This document shows, piece after piece, positions 46,587-55,116 of a stretch of 64,000 nt of DNA (positions are counted from its first letter, which is position 1; each line of letters starts with the position of its first letter). Made by a program: the position numbers and the translations under genes. The notes under the pieces are model-generated. The model had not been told where the DNA came from. It saw only the letters and a list, made by a program, of their open reading frames with translations, and did no database searches. The DNA comes from DASQBT01 sp963746955 (GTDB taxonomy: Bacteria > Pseudomonadota > Gammaproteobacteria > Burkholderiales > Thiobacillaceae), in assembly GCA_963746955.1 (NCBI GenBank), contig CAVVDR010000017.1, positions 62,001 through 126,000 on the forward strand. The letters run 5' to 3'.

Positions 46587-47693
46587 ATGAACATTCATGG
46601 CGCACCCACACGAACCATAGGCCCGCTGCCCGGCCACAGCGGCGTGGAGATCATCGACCAGACGCTGCTGCCGCATCGTTTGGAATTCCGCAGGCTGCAT
46701 ACGCTGGAGGACGCGGCTGAAGCCATCTCCGCCATGCGCGTTCGGGGCGCGCCTCTGATCGGCGCCACGGCAGCCTATGGCGTTGCCCTGGCCCTTACAG
46801 AGGATGAGTCCGAAAGCCGCCTGCAATCGGCCTGTGTCCGGCTACTTTCCACCCGGCCCACGGCGGTGAACCTGCGCTGGGCACTCGAGCGCATGCAGCA
46901 CCGTCTCGCACCGCTCCCGGCAGGCCAGCGTCGAGACGCCGCCTGGGAAGAGGCGGCTGCACTGTGCGACGAGGATGTGCTGCTCAACCAGTCGATTGGC
47001 CGGCACGGCCTGGCTCTCATCAAGCAGCGTAGCGACCAGCGGCCGGGCGCTGTCAACGTCATGACCCATTGCAATGCAGGGTGGCTGGCTGCGGTCGACT
47101 GGGGTACTGCGCTGGCTCCGGTTTACGCGGCATTCGAAGCCGGCATTCCGCTCCACGTGTGGGTCAGCGAGACGCGGCCGCGCAACCAGGGGGCCGCGCT
47201 CACTGCATGGGAACTCGCGCAGCACGGCGTGCCGCACACGGTCGTCGCCGACAACGCGGCCGGCCACCTCATGCAGCACGGCCAGGTCGACCTTGTCATC
47301 GTCGGCGCGGACCGCGCGGCAGCCAACGGCGACGTAGCGAACAAGATCGGCACCTATCTCAAGGCGCTTGCCGCAAAAGACAACGATGTGCCGTTCTACG
47401 TGGCGGTTCCCGGCCCCACCATCGACTGGCGGACCGCGGATGGAGCCGGCATTCCCATCGAGCAACGTGCCGCCTTTGAAGTCACCCATATTTCGGGTCT
47501 GGCCGAGGATGGCCGCGTGATGAGCGTGCGCCTCGCGCCAGCGCAAAGCGACGCCGCCAACCCTGCCTTCGACATAACCCCCGCACGGTTCATCACCGGG
47601 CTGATCACCGAGCGCGGTGTTTGCCGGGCCACATCCGAAGGCCTGTCACAGCGCTATTCCGATGACCGGTCTGGTGCCCCCTGGACTGCATAA
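46587..47693 (+). CDS. mtnA: S-methyl-5-thioribose-1-phosphate isomerase
   Basis: About 368 residues; the ATG at 46587 is used and 46566 is an alternative. Family motifs are MRVRGAPLIGATAAYGVAL, the catalytic cysteine in VMTHCNAGWLA, VWVSETRPRNQG, and the catalytic aspartate in VGADRAAANGDVANKIGTY. It isomerises MTR-1-P to MTRu-1-P in methionine salvage, and can act on 5-deoxyribose-1-P. The class II aldolase gene follows by 10 bases, and no mtnB/C/D genes are seen. Confidence 0.92.
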   Translation: MNIHGAPTRTIGPLPGHSGVEIIDQTLLPHRLEFRRLHTLEDAAEAISAMRVRGAPLIGATAAYGVALALTEDESESRLQSACVRLLSTRPTAVNLRWALERMQHRLAPLPAGQRRDAAWEEAAALCDEDVLLNQSIGRHGLALIKQRSDQRPGAVNVMTHCNAGWLAAVDWGTALAPVYAAFEAGIPLHVWVSETRPRNQGAALTAWELAQHGVPHTVVADNAAGHLMQHGQVDLVIVGADRAAANGDVANKIGTYLKALAAKDNDVPFYVAVPGPTIDWRTADGAGIPIEQRAAFEVTHISGLAEDGRVMSVRLAPAQSDAANPAFDITPARFITGLITERGVCRATSEGLSQRYSDDRSGAPWTA

Positions 47694-47703
47694 GCAGGAC
47701 GCC

Positions 47704-48360
47704 ATGAACGAGTCCGAGCTTCGCGCCGCCCTTGCAGAAACTGCACGGCAGACAGTCAGCCACGGTCTTAACAAGGGCTCTTCCGGCAATGTCAGCGTGC
47801 GGCTGCGCGACGGCTTTCTCATCACGCCCAGCGGTCTGCCCAACGAGACGCTGAAGCCCGATCACTTGGTAAATGTGCGCATGGATGGGCAGTCTACCGG
47901 CGACCTCAAGCCCTCCAGCGAATGGCGCATCCACCGCGACATCTATCTCGCGCGGCCGGAAGTCCATGCCATCGTGCATGCGCATTCACCCCACGCCGTC
48001 AGCCTGTCCTGCCTGCGCCATGGCGTTCCCGCCTTCCACTACATGGTGGCCGCCGCTGGCGGCAAGGACATTCGCTGTGCGGGCTATGCCACCTTCGGTA
48101 CCCAGGCATTGTCAGATGCCGTGCTGACCGCGCTGCAAGACCGCCGCGCCTGCCTCATGGCCAATCACGGCTTGGTTGCGGTGGGCACAAGCCTCGACGC
48201 GGCCGTGGTGCTGGCAGCGGAAGTGGAGGAGCTCTGCGCGCAATACTGGCGGGCGAGGCTGATGGGCAAGCCGGTGCTGCTTAGCGACGCGGAAATGGAC
48301 GAAGTGCTGGAGCGCTTCAGGCACTATGGACAGCGAGGAAATGATAGGGCCCGCTCTTAG
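47704..48360 (+). CDS. Class II aldolase (fuculose-phosphate aldolase type), MtnA partner
   Basis: 218 residues from the ATG at 47704. The phosphate-binding part is LNKGSSGNVSVRL, followed by TPSGLPNETL. Zinc ligands are in VHAHSPHAV and the later histidine in LMANHGLVAVG. Paired with mtnA it resembles the Ald2 enzyme that cleaves MTRu-1-P or 5-deoxyribulose-1-P to DHAP and an aldehyde (DHAP shunt). The substrate is inferred from context. Confidence 0.88.
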   Translation: MNESELRAALAETARQTVSHGLNKGSSGNVSVRLRDGFLITPSGLPNETLKPDHLVNVRMDGQSTGDLKPSSEWRIHRDIYLARPEVHAIVHAHSPHAVSLSCLRHGVPAFHYMVAAAGGKDIRCAGYATFGTQALSDAVLTALQDRRACLMANHGLVAVGTSLDAAVVLAAEVEELCAQYWRARLMGKPVLLSDAEMDEVLERFRHYGQRGNDRARS

Positions 48361-48656
48361 AACTGACGCTTGGCAGGAACGGATTCCTCGGACTGAAGCA
48401 GACAATCAGGGCAACCGACTGGACGGCCTGGTTATCGGCAATTGCTGACCATTCAGCACCTGAGTGTTGTGGAGTCCTTCATGTCGGCCATCTGATGCCT
48501 TTTCCAAGGGTGCTGCCACAATCTGATCACCGCGTTGAGCTGAGTTGCAGGCGAATCCGCGCCGGCCCGGCCAGATTGGCGTTGCTCAGCGGTTCCCCGT
48601 ATTCTCGTCCGGTACTTCTCTATACTTGTGCTCCGTTGATTGAGGCGGAGTAATAG
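48361..48656. other. Intergenic region upstream of the flavoprotein gene
   Basis: 296 bases with no convincing gene. A TATACT sequence at 48621-48626 is a reasonable -10 element for the flavoprotein gene that starts at 48657; its -35 is not clear. A GGCGGAG ribosome site precedes the start. Confidence 0.4.
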
Positions 48657-50180
48657 ATGACAACCGGGTGTTACATTCAGTCTTTGAGCAGGCGATCTTT
48701 CCTGACTGCGGCAGCCGCCGCAGCGATCAGCGCTGTGATCCCGGAGTATGGCAACGCGTTTTATGGGCGGCATAAGGCGGATGCCCGTTCGGTCATTCGC
48801 GAACGCGCCTGGCGAGAATTGCAACGCCGCATCTCGGGTCCGGTGCTACGCCCCTGGAACGAAGCGTTCGCCTGGATCGCGCTGCCCAACAATCTGCGCT
48901 ATTCGGCGGCCATTCCCCAGGGGATCGCACGCTGTCGCAATGCACACGACGTCTCCGAGGCCATCCTTTGGGCGCGCGAACATCGGGTGCCGCTTGTCGC
49001 ACGCTCGGGTGGACATTCCTATGCCGGCTACTCCACGACGAACGGACTCATGATCGAGACAACGCTGATGGGCGGCGCAACATTCGATCGCAGCACGGGC
49101 GTGGTAAGCGTCGAGGGTGGTGCGTTGAATGCTGCTGTCTACGACGCGTTGCGCGCCGAGAACCTCGCCATCACCCATGGCCGCTGTCCCAGCGTCGGCG
49201 CGGCGGGTTTTCTGCTCGGCGGCGGCATCGGCTTCAACATGCGCGAACGTGGCATCGCCAGTGATTCGATGCTGGAATCCGAGCTGGTCACGGCGGACGG
49301 CAGACTGCTTACGCTCGGCGACAAGCCGCACCAGAATCCCGAGCTGTTCTGGGCGTGTCGTGGCGGGGGCGGCGGCAATTTCGGCATCAATACGTCCTTC
49401 AAACTGAAGACCTTCGCGGTCGATCGCGCGACGGTTTTCCACATTATCTGGAATACGAATGCCGAGGCAGTCGCGTCCGCATTGATGGAAACGCTTGGGA
49501 AGGCGCCGCTTGCACTGGGTTCGCGCATTTCGCTGCAGGCCCCGTCTCCCGAACAGCGCAGGGCCGGCAAGGACGTCACCGTGGATCTCCTCGGCCAGTT
49601 CAGAAGTGCCACGCCGCAGGACCTGCGCGCGCTGCTAGATCCCTGCTACAAGCTGGCGACGCCCTTTGCCGAAGAGATCCGGGAGATGAGCTATTGGAAG
49701 GGGCAGGATTTTCTGAGCGAAAACCAGAATCCAGTCTACTTTCAGGAACGTTCGGCATTCGTCAACAAGCCGTTCGGAAGCGATGCGCTGGCGATGGGCT
49801 TCAAGCACCTGCGCGCATGGCCGGGCACCTCGGAATACGGCGACCTGCGCTTCTTCCAGACCGGCGGCGAGGTGAACACCCTTTCGCCAACCGCGACGGC
49901 CTTCGTCCATCGCAACAGCGAGTGGCTGCTGGTCGTCGGCCTGTACTGGACGCAACAGGACAATCGGAACGAAGCGCTGATCCGCGCGAACCATGAGTGG
50001 CAGAATGAATTCTACGGCGCGATGCTGCCGCTGGTCGGCGGCGGCGCTTATCAGAACTTCGCCGACCCATCGCTCAAGGACTGGCGGCGCTCCTACTATG
50101 CCGACAATCTGTTCAAGCTGGCACGCGTGAAGAAGGCTGTCGATCCGGACAACGTGTTCACCTTCCCGCAGGCAGTCTAG
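48657..50180 (+). CDS. Secreted FAD-linked oxidoreductase, berberine-bridge type
   Basis: A 507-residue protein. A twin-arginine-like signal (SRRSFLTAAAAAAISA) suggests Tat export with FAD bound. The FAD domain has ARSGGHSYAGYSTTNG, whose histidine is one covalent anchor, and GRCPSVGAAGFLLGGGIGF, whose cysteine is the second, so the flavin is probably bicovalent. The C-terminal BBE motif is YYADNLFKLARVKKAVDP. Substrates of this family include sugars and alkaloids; the one here is unknown. Confidence 0.9.
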   Translation: MTTGCYIQSLSRRSFLTAAAAAAISAVIPEYGNAFYGRHKADARSVIRERAWRELQRRISGPVLRPWNEAFAWIALPNNLRYSAAIPQGIARCRNAHDVSEAILWAREHRVPLVARSGGHSYAGYSTTNGLMIETTLMGGATFDRSTGVVSVEGGALNAAVYDALRAENLAITHGRCPSVGAAGFLLGGGIGFNMRERGIASDSMLESELVTADGRLLTLGDKPHQNPELFWACRGGGGGNFGINTSFKLKTFAVDRATVFHIIWNTNAEAVASALMETLGKAPLALGSRISLQAPSPEQRRAGKDVTVDLLGQFRSATPQDLRALLDPCYKLATPFAEEIREMSYWKGQDFLSENQNPVYFQERSAFVNKPFGSDALAMGFKHLRAWPGTSEYGDLRFFQTGGEVNTLSPTATAFVHRNSEWLLVVGLYWTQQDNRNEALIRANHEWQNEFYGAMLPLVGGGAYQNFADPSLKDWRRSYYADNLFKLARVKKAVDPDNVFTFPQAV

Positions 50181-50479
50181 CGGCCCAGACCAGCCATTCG
50201 CCAACTCTCCGCGAACTGGCGCTTCTCGACCAAAGGAGGCGGCCAGGAATAAAAGAGAGAGCAGGGTCGGCGAGCGTCTGCTGACAGGCTCAGCGAATGA
50301 GTACTCCCGACTGAGGCGGTGTGGAAGCCACTCAGCGAAAATACCCATGTAATGGACCTTATTCACCCCGGAAAAGATCATAGATGACTAGCGTGGAATG
50401 CGCGGCTGTCATTCATGGCCGCGGTCTTGGCGGCGTTGCAAGGGTTCATTTCAACCATTCCACCGAGAGGACACACGGC
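50181..50479. other. Intergenic region before the beta-barrel pseudogene
   Basis: About 300 bases without a recognised gene. An AAAGGAGG sequence at about 50232 is not followed by a coding frame. No promoter could be assigned with confidence. Confidence 0.3.
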
Positions 50480-50956
50480 ATGCGTTTCGCCATTATCATC
50501 GTCGCGTTCACTTCACTCACTGCGCACGCTGATAACGCACTTGAACTCAACATCTTCGGGCTTTCCCATCATTGGGATCGGGCAGAGGCCCAAAGACTTC
50601 ACACCGAACATGAGACCCACCCCGGCATAGGCCTGCGCTATGAACTGGCTGCGCATAAATGGTGCGCTACGCCGTTCGCCGAAGGTGGCATCTACAGTGA
50701 TTCAGGTGCCAACACCAGTTACTACGCCGCTCTCGGCTGCAAGGGACTTAAGCTAACTGACAATATCCATTAGGGCTTGGGTATTGCCCTTATGCAGAGT
50801 GAGACCTACAACGACGGCAAGGCATTCGTTGCCCCGGTGCCTTTGCTCACTTGGCAGGTCTCCAAGGTCACGCTCAACTTCATCCAGTACCCGAGAATCA
50901 AGAGCCTGGGCATTATCAATACCACGGGGTTTTATCTTTCCGTCCCGCTCCCGTGA
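50480..50956 (+). pseudogene. Small outer-membrane beta-barrel-like gene with in-frame amber stop
   Basis: The frame starts at the ATG at 50480 with a signal peptide (MRFAIIIVAFTSLTAHADN). It continues as alternating, glycine- and aromatic-rich strands (LELNIFGLSHHWDR, GIGLRYELAAHKWC, AEGGIYSDSGANTSYYAAL). A TAG at 50771-50773 interrupts the frame, but the same frame stays open and protein-like afterwards (GLGIALMQSETYNDGK, INTTGFYLSVPLP) to a TGA at 50954-50956. The total is 158 codons. The frame ends with a beta-strand-like segment, as barrels do. No family name can be given. Confidence 0.72.
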
Positions 50957-51059
50957 TCCCCATCATTTTGACCGGAACACGTCGGCGGGCTAGCGAATCG
51001 CCGCGTTCTGCTTTCTCAACTTTCCGAGTCGCCTGCAGTGCCAGGATGGGAATCTGCAT

Positions 51060-51545
51060 TCATGGCTGAAGTATTTTCCTGGCCCACGCCAGAATGGGCT
51101 GCAGGCGCGGCGGCAACATCTCTTCGGCTTCGTCAAAGTTTACCCAGCGCCATTCGTGATGTTCCGGGTGCCCGAGTTCCGGCGAGACTGGCAGGGTGAC
51201 ATTTTCTTGCTGAGTCTCGGCCAGGTAGTAGCGGGCGACCTTGCCTTGGCCGTAGGGTGCCGTTTCGCAGAATACTTCGCCCCAGCGAAAGACCGCATCG
51301 GTGATAGAGGACTCTTCCGCCGTTTCGCGGATCGCTGCTTCCAGTGGTGTCTCGTTCGGTTCGACCCGGCCTTTGGGAAAATCCCAGTTGCGCCAGGCGC
51401 GAAGCACCAGCAGCCGCCAGCTATCATCTTCTCGGCGAACGACGACCACGCCGGCGGAGAAGGCAGGGGGCGTGGCGTTGGTTGGAATTTGAGAGCCAGA
51501 CACTTTGAACGCTAAAGAATCAACCTGAGATCGCTGGATCGCCAC
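51060..51545 (-). CDS. NUDIX hydrolase
   Basis: 161 residues, starting at a GTG. The Nudix box is GRVEPNETPLEAAIRETAEE, close to consensus, with the final glycine replaced by serine. The sequence resembles bacterial Ap4A/dinucleotide hydrolases (NWDFPKGR, HEWRWVNFDEAEEML). Substrate is a nucleoside diphosphate derivative, not identified. It is close to nrdG on the same strand. Confidence 0.85.
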   Translation of the reverse strand: MAIQRSQVDSLAFKVSGSQIPTNATPPAFSAGVVVVRREDDSWRLLVLRAWRNWDFPKGRVEPNETPLEAAIRETAEESSITDAVFRWGEVFCETAPYGQGKVARYYLAETQQENVTLPVSPELGHPEHHEWRWVNFDEAEEMLPPRLQPILAWARKILQP

Positions 51546-51586
51546 GGTCCCAAGTGGCTCGCAATGACGGGTGCTTCAGTGGTTCC

Positions 51587-52279
51587 TCAATGGTCGCACA
51601 CGACAAAACGCTCGAACTGTCGGGCAATCTCTTGCCCCACGGATGCCAGGCGGGTCGTGCGCGCCATGTTGCGATTCAGGAATGCGTCCTGGCAACCCTG
51701 GCTGCGGAATGCCTGGATGACATAGTGCTTTACGCCTCGCTCAGCCAGGTCACCCGCCAGGCTGCGGACAGTTTCGTCATCAAGCAGGCCTGGGTGTACG
51801 GTGGTGCGGATTTCATGCTCGATGCCTGACTTCAGAACCAGGTCGAGCGAGGCGAGCGCGCGTTCACCGCTGCCTCGCGCGCCGGTGATGCGGGCGTAAT
51901 CTGAAAAAGGCGCTTTCACATCCAGGCCCACCCAGTCCAGCAGCGGCAGGATTGTCGCCAGCCGCTGCGGATACATTCCGCCGGTGTGCAGGCCGATCCT
52001 GAAGCCCAGTTCGCGCACTTCAGTTACGGCATTCAACAGGCCAGCCTGCAGCGTCGGCTCGCCGCCGGAAAACACCACCGCGTCAAGCAGGCCGTGGCGG
52101 CGGCGGAGCAACCCGACCACGGATTCCCAACTCACCTCGTGCTCGCCCCGCGCCGGAATCAGGCCGGTGTTGTGGCAATAGCGGCAGCGCCATGGGCAGC
52201 CCTGGCAAAAAACCACGGCGGCCAGCATGCCGGGCCAGTCAGTGGTGGAAAGCGGCGTGAAGCCACCGATCCTGAGCAT
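51587..52279 (-). CDS. nrdG: Anaerobic ribonucleotide reductase activating protein
   Basis: A 230-residue radical SAM enzyme that installs the glycyl radical on NrdD. The cluster motif is CxxxCxxC in QGCPWRCRYCHN, with the SAM-binding GGEP in FSGGEPTLQ. It starts 7 bases after the stop of the small glycyl-radical gene, so it belongs to the nrdD operon. Confidence 0.93.
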   Translation of the reverse strand: MLRIGGFTPLSTTDWPGMLAAVVFCQGCPWRCRYCHNTGLIPARGEHEVSWESVVGLLRRRHGLLDAVVFSGGEPTLQAGLLNAVTEVRELGFRIGLHTGGMYPQRLATILPLLDWVGLDVKAPFSDYARITGARGSGERALASLDLVLKSGIEHEIRTTVHPGLLDDETVRSLAGDLAERGVKHYVIQAFRSQGCQDAFLNRNMARTTRLASVGQEIARQFERFVVCDH

Positions 52280-52286
52280 GAGCGAC

Positions 52287-52475
52287 TTACCTCAGATTGC
52301 TGCGGCCCTCGACGAAGAAGCGACGTTCCCTATGCTCGCTCTGCTTGCCCTTGTTGAAGCTGGTCACCGGGCGGTGGTAGCCCATGACGCGGGTCCACAC
52401 CTCGCATCGGGTGCGTTCTTCATCCTTGAGGGCCAGGGTGTTCTGAAGGGCGAATGGAAGGGTCATGTCGTTCAT
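52287..52475 (-). CDS. Separate glycyl-radical C-terminal module of class III ribonucleotide reductase
   Basis: 62 residues. The sequence RCEVWTRVMGYHRPVTSFN then GKQSEHRERRFF is the C-terminal module of NrdD, which carries the glycyl radical (G of MGYHRP). It has its own ATG and an AAAGGAG ribosome site after the nrdD stop, 20 bases upstream. The main NrdD protein ends at its zinc motif and lacks this module, so activity needs the two proteins together, as YfiD repairs pyruvate formate-lyase. Confidence 0.82.
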   Translation of the reverse strand: MNDMTLPFALQNTLALKDEERTRCEVWTRVMGYHRPVTSFNKGKQSEHRERRFFVEGRSNLR

Positions 52476-52495
52476 GCAAGTCTCCTTTGTTTAGA

Positions 52496-54511
52496 TTAGG
52501 CAGCAGCAGCGCTCTTGCGGGCCAGGGCTTCCTCGTCGCAGCGCGGGCAGAACTCGTGCTCGCCAGCGAGGTAGCCATGTTTGGGGCAAATCGAGAAGGT
52601 AGGCGTTACCGTGATGTAGGGCAAACCGAAGCGCGTAAGCGCCCGGCGCACCAGGTTTCTGCAGGCGTCTGCTGAGGAGATATGTTCCGCCATGTAAAGA
52701 TGCAGCACCGTGCCGCCAGTGTACTTGCGCTGCAATTCATCCTGCCGCTCCAGGACTTCAAACGCATCGTCGGCGTAGCCCACCGGAAGCTGCGTCGAGT
52801 TGGTGTAATAGGGCGCATCCCGGGTGCCGGCCTGGAGAATGTCCGGGTAGCGCTTGCAGTCTTCCTTGGCGAAGCGGTAGGTGGTGCCTTCGGCCGGCGT
52901 GGCCTCCAGGTTGTACATGTGGCCAGTCTCTTCCTGAAAAGTGGCAATGCGGGTGCGAATGTGGTCCAGCAGCCGCACCGCAGAGGCGTGGCCCCATTCG
53001 GTGGTGATGTCATGTTCGTCGGCGGTGAAGTTACGGATCATCTCGTTGACGCCGTTCACGCCGATGGTGGAAAAGTGGTTGCGCAGGGTGCCAAGATATC
53101 GCCTGGTGTAGGGAAACAGGCCGTTGTCCATCAGACGCTGGATTTCCTTGCGCTTGATCTCCAGGCCGTTGCGCGCCATGTCGAGCAGCGCATCGAGCCG
53201 GCGGAGCAGCCCGGCTTCGTCGCCCTTGTATTCATAGCCCAAGCGCGCGCAGTTGACCGTCACCACCCCGACCGAGCCGGTCTGCTCGGCCGAGCCGAAC
53301 AGGCCGTTGCCACGCTTGAGCAATTCGCGCAGATCGAGTTGCAGGCGGCAGCACATGGAACGGATATGCTTGGGTTCCATCTCGGAGTTGATGAAGTTCT
53401 GGAAGTAGGGCAAGCCGTAGCGCGCGGTCATGGCAAACAGCCGGTCCGCGTTTGCCGACTCCCAGGGGAAATCCGGCGTCATGTTGTAGGTCGGGATGGG
53501 AAAGGTGAAAACCCGGCCTTTGGCGTCGCCGGTGGTCATCACCTCGATGTAGGCGCGGTTGATCATGTCCATCTCAGCCTGCAATTCGCCGTAGGTGAAT
53601 GGCGTCTCGACGCCACCGATGACGGGCACCTGCTCGCGCAAATCCTCCGGGCAGGTCCAGTCGAAGGTCAGATTGGTGAACGGTGTCTGTGTACCCCAAC
53701 GCGACGGCACGTTGAGGTTGTAGATGAGTTCCTGGATGCACTGCTTCACCTGCTCATAACTCATCGCGTCCTTGCGGATAAAGGGCGCCATGTAGGTGTC
53801 GAAGGAGGAAAATGCCTGAGCGCCGGCCCATTCGTTCTGCAGCGTGCCGAGGAAGTTGACGATCTGGCCGACCGCGCTCGACATGTGCTTCGGCGGCCCT
53901 GCTTCCACCTTGCCCGGCACGCCGTTGAGCCCTTCGTGCAGCAGGGTGCGCAATGACCAGCCGGCGCAATAACCGGCCAGCATGTCGAGATCGTGGATGT
54001 GGAGCGCGCCTTCACGATGCGCCTCGCCCAGCTCGGGCGGGTAGACATGATTGAGCCAGTAGTTGGCGACAACTTTTCCCGAGACATTGAGGATCAGCCC
54101 GCCCAGCGAGTAGCCCTGGTTGGCATTGGCATTGACGCGCCAGTCCTGACGCGAGAGGTATTCGTTGATCGAGGCTTCCACGTGCACCACTGTCTTGCGG
54201 TCTTCGCGCAGTTTCTTGTGGGTCTCGCGATAGACGATGTAGGCGCGCGCCGTCTTCAGGTGATTGGCCGCAATCAGGCACTGTTCCACCACATCCTGGA
54301 TGCTCTCTATGCCGGGGGGCACTCCGCGGAATTTGTGTATCAGCACTTTGACCGCCTGGGCTGTCAGCAGATCAGCTTCGGCTTCGCCAAATTCGCCTGC
54401 GGCCTGTCCGGCGCGCAACATGGCCGAGCGGATCTTGCCGGCGTCGAATCCGGCCCTCCGCCCGTCGCGCTTGACCACCTCTCGCGGCAGCATAGCGACT
54501 GCTCCGTCCAT
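52496..54511 (-). CDS. nrdD: Anaerobic ribonucleoside-triphosphate reductase catalytic subunit
   Basis: 671 residues from the ATG at 54511, preceded by an AAGGAG ribosome site. An N-terminal ATP-cone (VVKRDGRRAGFDAGKIRSAM) is followed by the catalytic barrel (LGGLILNVSGKVVANYW, HIHDLDMLAGYCAGWSL, NLNVPSRWGTQTPFTNLT). The C-terminus has the zinc motif PTFSICPKHGYL and FCPRCDEEALARK, then stops, without the glycyl-radical segment found in single-chain NrdD. Reduces NTPs to dNTPs without oxygen. Confidence 0.94.
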   Translation of the reverse strand: MDGAVAMLPREVVKRDGRRAGFDAGKIRSAMLRAGQAAGEFGEAEADLLTAQAVKVLIHKFRGVPPGIESIQDVVEQCLIAANHLKTARAYIVYRETHKKLREDRKTVVHVEASINEYLSRQDWRVNANANQGYSLGGLILNVSGKVVANYWLNHVYPPELGEAHREGALHIHDLDMLAGYCAGWSLRTLLHEGLNGVPGKVEAGPPKHMSSAVGQIVNFLGTLQNEWAGAQAFSSFDTYMAPFIRKDAMSYEQVKQCIQELIYNLNVPSRWGTQTPFTNLTFDWTCPEDLREQVPVIGGVETPFTYGELQAEMDMINRAYIEVMTTGDAKGRVFTFPIPTYNMTPDFPWESANADRLFAMTARYGLPYFQNFINSEMEPKHIRSMCCRLQLDLRELLKRGNGLFGSAEQTGSVGVVTVNCARLGYEYKGDEAGLLRRLDALLDMARNGLEIKRKEIQRLMDNGLFPYTRRYLGTLRNHFSTIGVNGVNEMIRNFTADEHDITTEWGHASAVRLLDHIRTRIATFQEETGHMYNLEATPAEGTTYRFAKEDCKRYPDILQAGTRDAPYYTNSTQLPVGYADDAFEVLERQDELQRKYTGGTVLHLYMAEHISSADACRNLVRRALTRFGLPYITVTPTFSICPKHGYLAGEHEFCPRCDEEALARKSAAAA

Positions 54512-55116
54512 CACCGTCTCCTTGTTTATCAATATTTGGTGTATCTGGTTAGTAACCATACAACATGTTGTGGACTTGTCAAGGTGAGTTTCAGGTGGCT
54601 TTATCGTGATACTGTACCTCACGTTGTGAGGTGACTTGCATCACGCGAGATCGACGGAGGACCGCAATGAGCACGATTCAGGCGGACGGAAGCGACGCTA
54701 TCCGGATTCGCGCTCCCAATTCAACTGAGGGTACGCCGTGATTGCGCGGAATGCAGGAAACAAGTCCTGGTGAAACAAATCAGTACCAGTCTGGATCGTG
54801 GTGCGTGCATGCAAGCCGGCCTTTCGCCCTTGCTGCTGCAGGCAAAAATATTTCCGCCACGCGGCGCTGCCTGTGGCATGGCGGAAGGCCTGACCTGATT
54901 TGCTCGCATGCATAGAACAAGCAGCGAATTTACTAAGGCGATCCGGATCTTCCCGGTGTCATCCGGGTGGCGTATGAGTACAATTCTGCACTGAGCATTG
55001 AATCGGATTAGACAAGTTACTTCATGAGAACACGAAGGCGCTGGCCAGGGCGATCAAGAATTGTGCCAGACGCTCAAACGGTGACGAAGCCTGCAAACGG
55101 AAAGCAAAGGATGAGA
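54512..55116. promoter_or_regulatory. Intergenic region with nrdD promoter and palindromes
   Basis: On the minus strand TTGACA (54577-54582) and TATGGT (54555-54560) are 16 bases apart and form a promoter for nrdD. The perfect 12-bp palindrome ACAACATGTTGT (54560-54571) sits between them. Further upstream is ACCTCAC-GTT-GTGAGGT (54616-54632), a perfect 7+7 palindrome. Both are candidate operators (NrdR or oxygen-related), without proof. The rest of the 600 bases shows no firm gene. Confidence 0.55.
54667..54741 (+). CDS. Possible 24-codon small peptide
   Basis: An ATG at 54667 is preceded by a good ribosome site (ACGGAGGA) and opens a 24-codon frame (MSTIQADGSDAIRIRAPN...) ending at a TGA. 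It could be a small regulatory peptide or the 5' end of a deleted gene. There is no similarity to a known family that I can see. Confidence 0.3.
   Translation: MSTIQADGSDAIRIRAPNSTEGTP

Noticed and set aside
52682..53956. A 424-codon open frame on the plus strand
   Set aside because: It is antisense to nrdD, which is clearly the real gene; no domain is recognisable.
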